In this document: positions 62,943 through 64,000 of the stretch, in pieces
Position numbering within the stretch: position 1 is the stretch's first letter
How the letters are laid out: each line of letters opens with the position of its first letter
Source: an uncultured Gammaproteobacteria bacterium
GTDB lineage: Bacteria > Pseudomonadota > Gammaproteobacteria > DRLM01
Direction: 5' to 3'
Assembly: GCA_947259075.1 (NCBI GenBank)
Contig: CAMYKQ010000055.1
Coordinates: 23,396-87,395 of the forward strand
DNA length: 64,000 nucleotides
Program-made: the position numbers and the translations under genes
Notes under the pieces: generated by a model
What the model was told of the DNA's origin: nothing
Seen by the model: only the letters and a program-made list of their open reading frames with translations
Database searches by the model: none

Positions 62943-63886
62943 ACGCGGCGGTGAAAATTACGGATGCGCGGGATTTCGGCCGGGTGGCGGTGCTGATGGG
63001 CGGGCGCTCGGCCGAGCGCGAGGTGTCGCTCAAAAGCGGCGCGGCGGTGCGGGCGGCCTTGCTGCGGCGCGGCGTGGATGCCCATGGCGTCGATGCGGGC
63101 GCGGATGTGCTGCGGCAATTGGCGGATGGCGGTTTCGACCGGGCGTTCATCGCCCTGCATGGCCGCGGCGGCGAAGACGGGGTGATCCAAGGTGTGCTGG
63201 AGACGCTGGGTCTGCCCTACACCGGCAGCGGCGTGCTCGGTTCGGCGCTGGGTATGGATAAAGTGCGCAGCAAATGGCTGTGGCGCAGCCTGGGCTTGGC
63301 GGTGCCGGATTTCGAGGTCATCACTAATGAGGGCGGCGCGCTCGATGTGAACGCCTTGGCCGCCAAGCTTGGCCTGCCGTTGATGATTAAGCCCGCGCAC
63401 GAGGGTTCGAGCCTGGGCGTGAGCAAGGTGACCGCGAAGGAACAATTGGCCGCGGCCATCGCCGCGGCGCGGGAGTTGGACGCCGTCGTGTTAGCCGAGC
63501 GCTTCATCCGCGGCGGCGAATACACCTGTTCCATCCTCGGGCGCGAGACCTTGCCCGCCATTCGCATCGAAACGCCGCGTGAGTTTTATGACTACGAGGC
63601 GAAGTATTTTGCCGCTGATACTTCCTATCTTTGTCCCTGCGGTCTGCCCGCCGCGCAGGAGCAGGCCATGCAGCGGCTGGCCTTGCAGGCCTTCGAAGTC
63701 TTGGGTTGCCGCGGCTGGGGCCGGGTGGATTTCATGCTGGACGGCGCGGGCCAGCCGTGGTTGATCGAAGTGAATACCGTGCCGGGGATGACGGATCACA
63801 GCCTGGTGCCGATGGCGGCGCGCGAGGCGGGGATCAGTTTCGATGACTTGGTCTGGCGCATTTTAGAGACGAGTTACGCACGATGA
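62939..63886 (+). CDS. ddl: D-alanine--D-alanine ligase
   Basis: [58 protein letters not shown]. Confidence 0.97.
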   Translation: MNAAVKITDARDFGRVAVLMGGRSAEREVSLKSGAAVRAALLRRGVDAHGVDAGADVLRQLADGGFDRAFIALHGRGGEDGVIQGVLETLGLPYTGSGVLGSALGMDKVRSKWLWRSLGLAVPDFEVITNEGGALDVNALAAKLGLPLMIKPAHEGSSLGVSKVTAKEQLAAAIAAARELDAVVLAERFIRGGEYTCSILGRETLPAIRIETPREFYDYEAKYFAADTSYLCPCGLPAAQEQAMQRLALQAFEVLGCRGWGRVDFMLDGAGQPWLIEVNTVPGMTDHSLVPMAAREAGISFDDLVWRILETSYAR

Positions 63887-64000
63887 ATGTGGCGGTCCGG
63901 CAATTTGGTTTTGGTTTTTTGCCGTGGCGGCGCGGTGCCAAGCGCGCGGTGCCGCTGGCGCGCGCCAGCGCGCGGCACAAGCCGGCGGCCCCGGTCACGC
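63883..64000 (+). CDS. ftsQ: FtsQ N-terminus, truncated by window end
   Basis: ATG overlaps the ddl stop (ATGA); position after ddl in dcw; basic cytoplasmic N-terminus [23 protein letters not shown]. Confidence 0.6.
   Translation, partial: MNVAVRQFGFGFLPWRRGAKRAVPLARASARHKPAAPVT

Noticed and set aside
1-64000. Integrated mobile element or genomic island boundaries around the copper region
   Set aside because: No integrase, transposase, tRNA target or flanking direct repeats were seen. Horizontal origin of the copper genes is possible but not supported from this window.

Overview
This 64 kb window is a high-GC chromosomal segment of a gammaproteobacterium, probably an autotroph. Almost all of it is coding, and I saw no tRNA, CRISPR array, transposase or prophage gene. 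From left to right it contains: (1) a form I RuBisCO locus, cbbL-cbbS-cbbQ-cbbO on the minus strand with a divergent LysR regulator (cbbR); (2) a roughly 20 kb copper resistance region with two paralogous DUF2231-type membrane proteins with His-rich tails, a cytochrome c lipoprotein, a DUF302 protein, a CusCBA-like RND efflux system, a CopRS/CusRS-like two-component system with a good cop-box palindrome, CopA/CopB, a YncE-like beta-propeller, a YHS/HMBD P-type ATPase and several small proteins; (3) a methyltransferase, a lycopene-cyclase-domain membrane protein, and a central-carbon group (phosphoketolase, patatin, alpha-glucan phosphorylase, SPP-like HAD phosphatase), with an AAA-type ATPase plus MscS channel pair; (4) a HDOD protein, a second Cu P-type ATPase with a membrane cupredoxin, DjlA-like protein, SspA, a DUF900-like hydrolase, SspB, a GlcD-like oxidase, and BON protein/YraN/LpoA/RsmI; (5) RNase P RNA and the dcw cluster from mraZ through ddl to the start of ftsQ. 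The most unusual signals are: a 51-bp, two-copy, hairpin-forming element inserted in frame in murD between its N-terminal domain and its P-loop; a 130-bp compound palindrome filling the cbbQ-cbbO gap; a translationally overlapping AAA-ATPase/MscS pair; two unannotated 43-aa ORFs in the copper region; and clear regulatory palindromes or repeats at the cop, cbb and mraZ promoters. No single locus is convincingly a wholly new system. The rest is largely ordinary housekeeping sequence.
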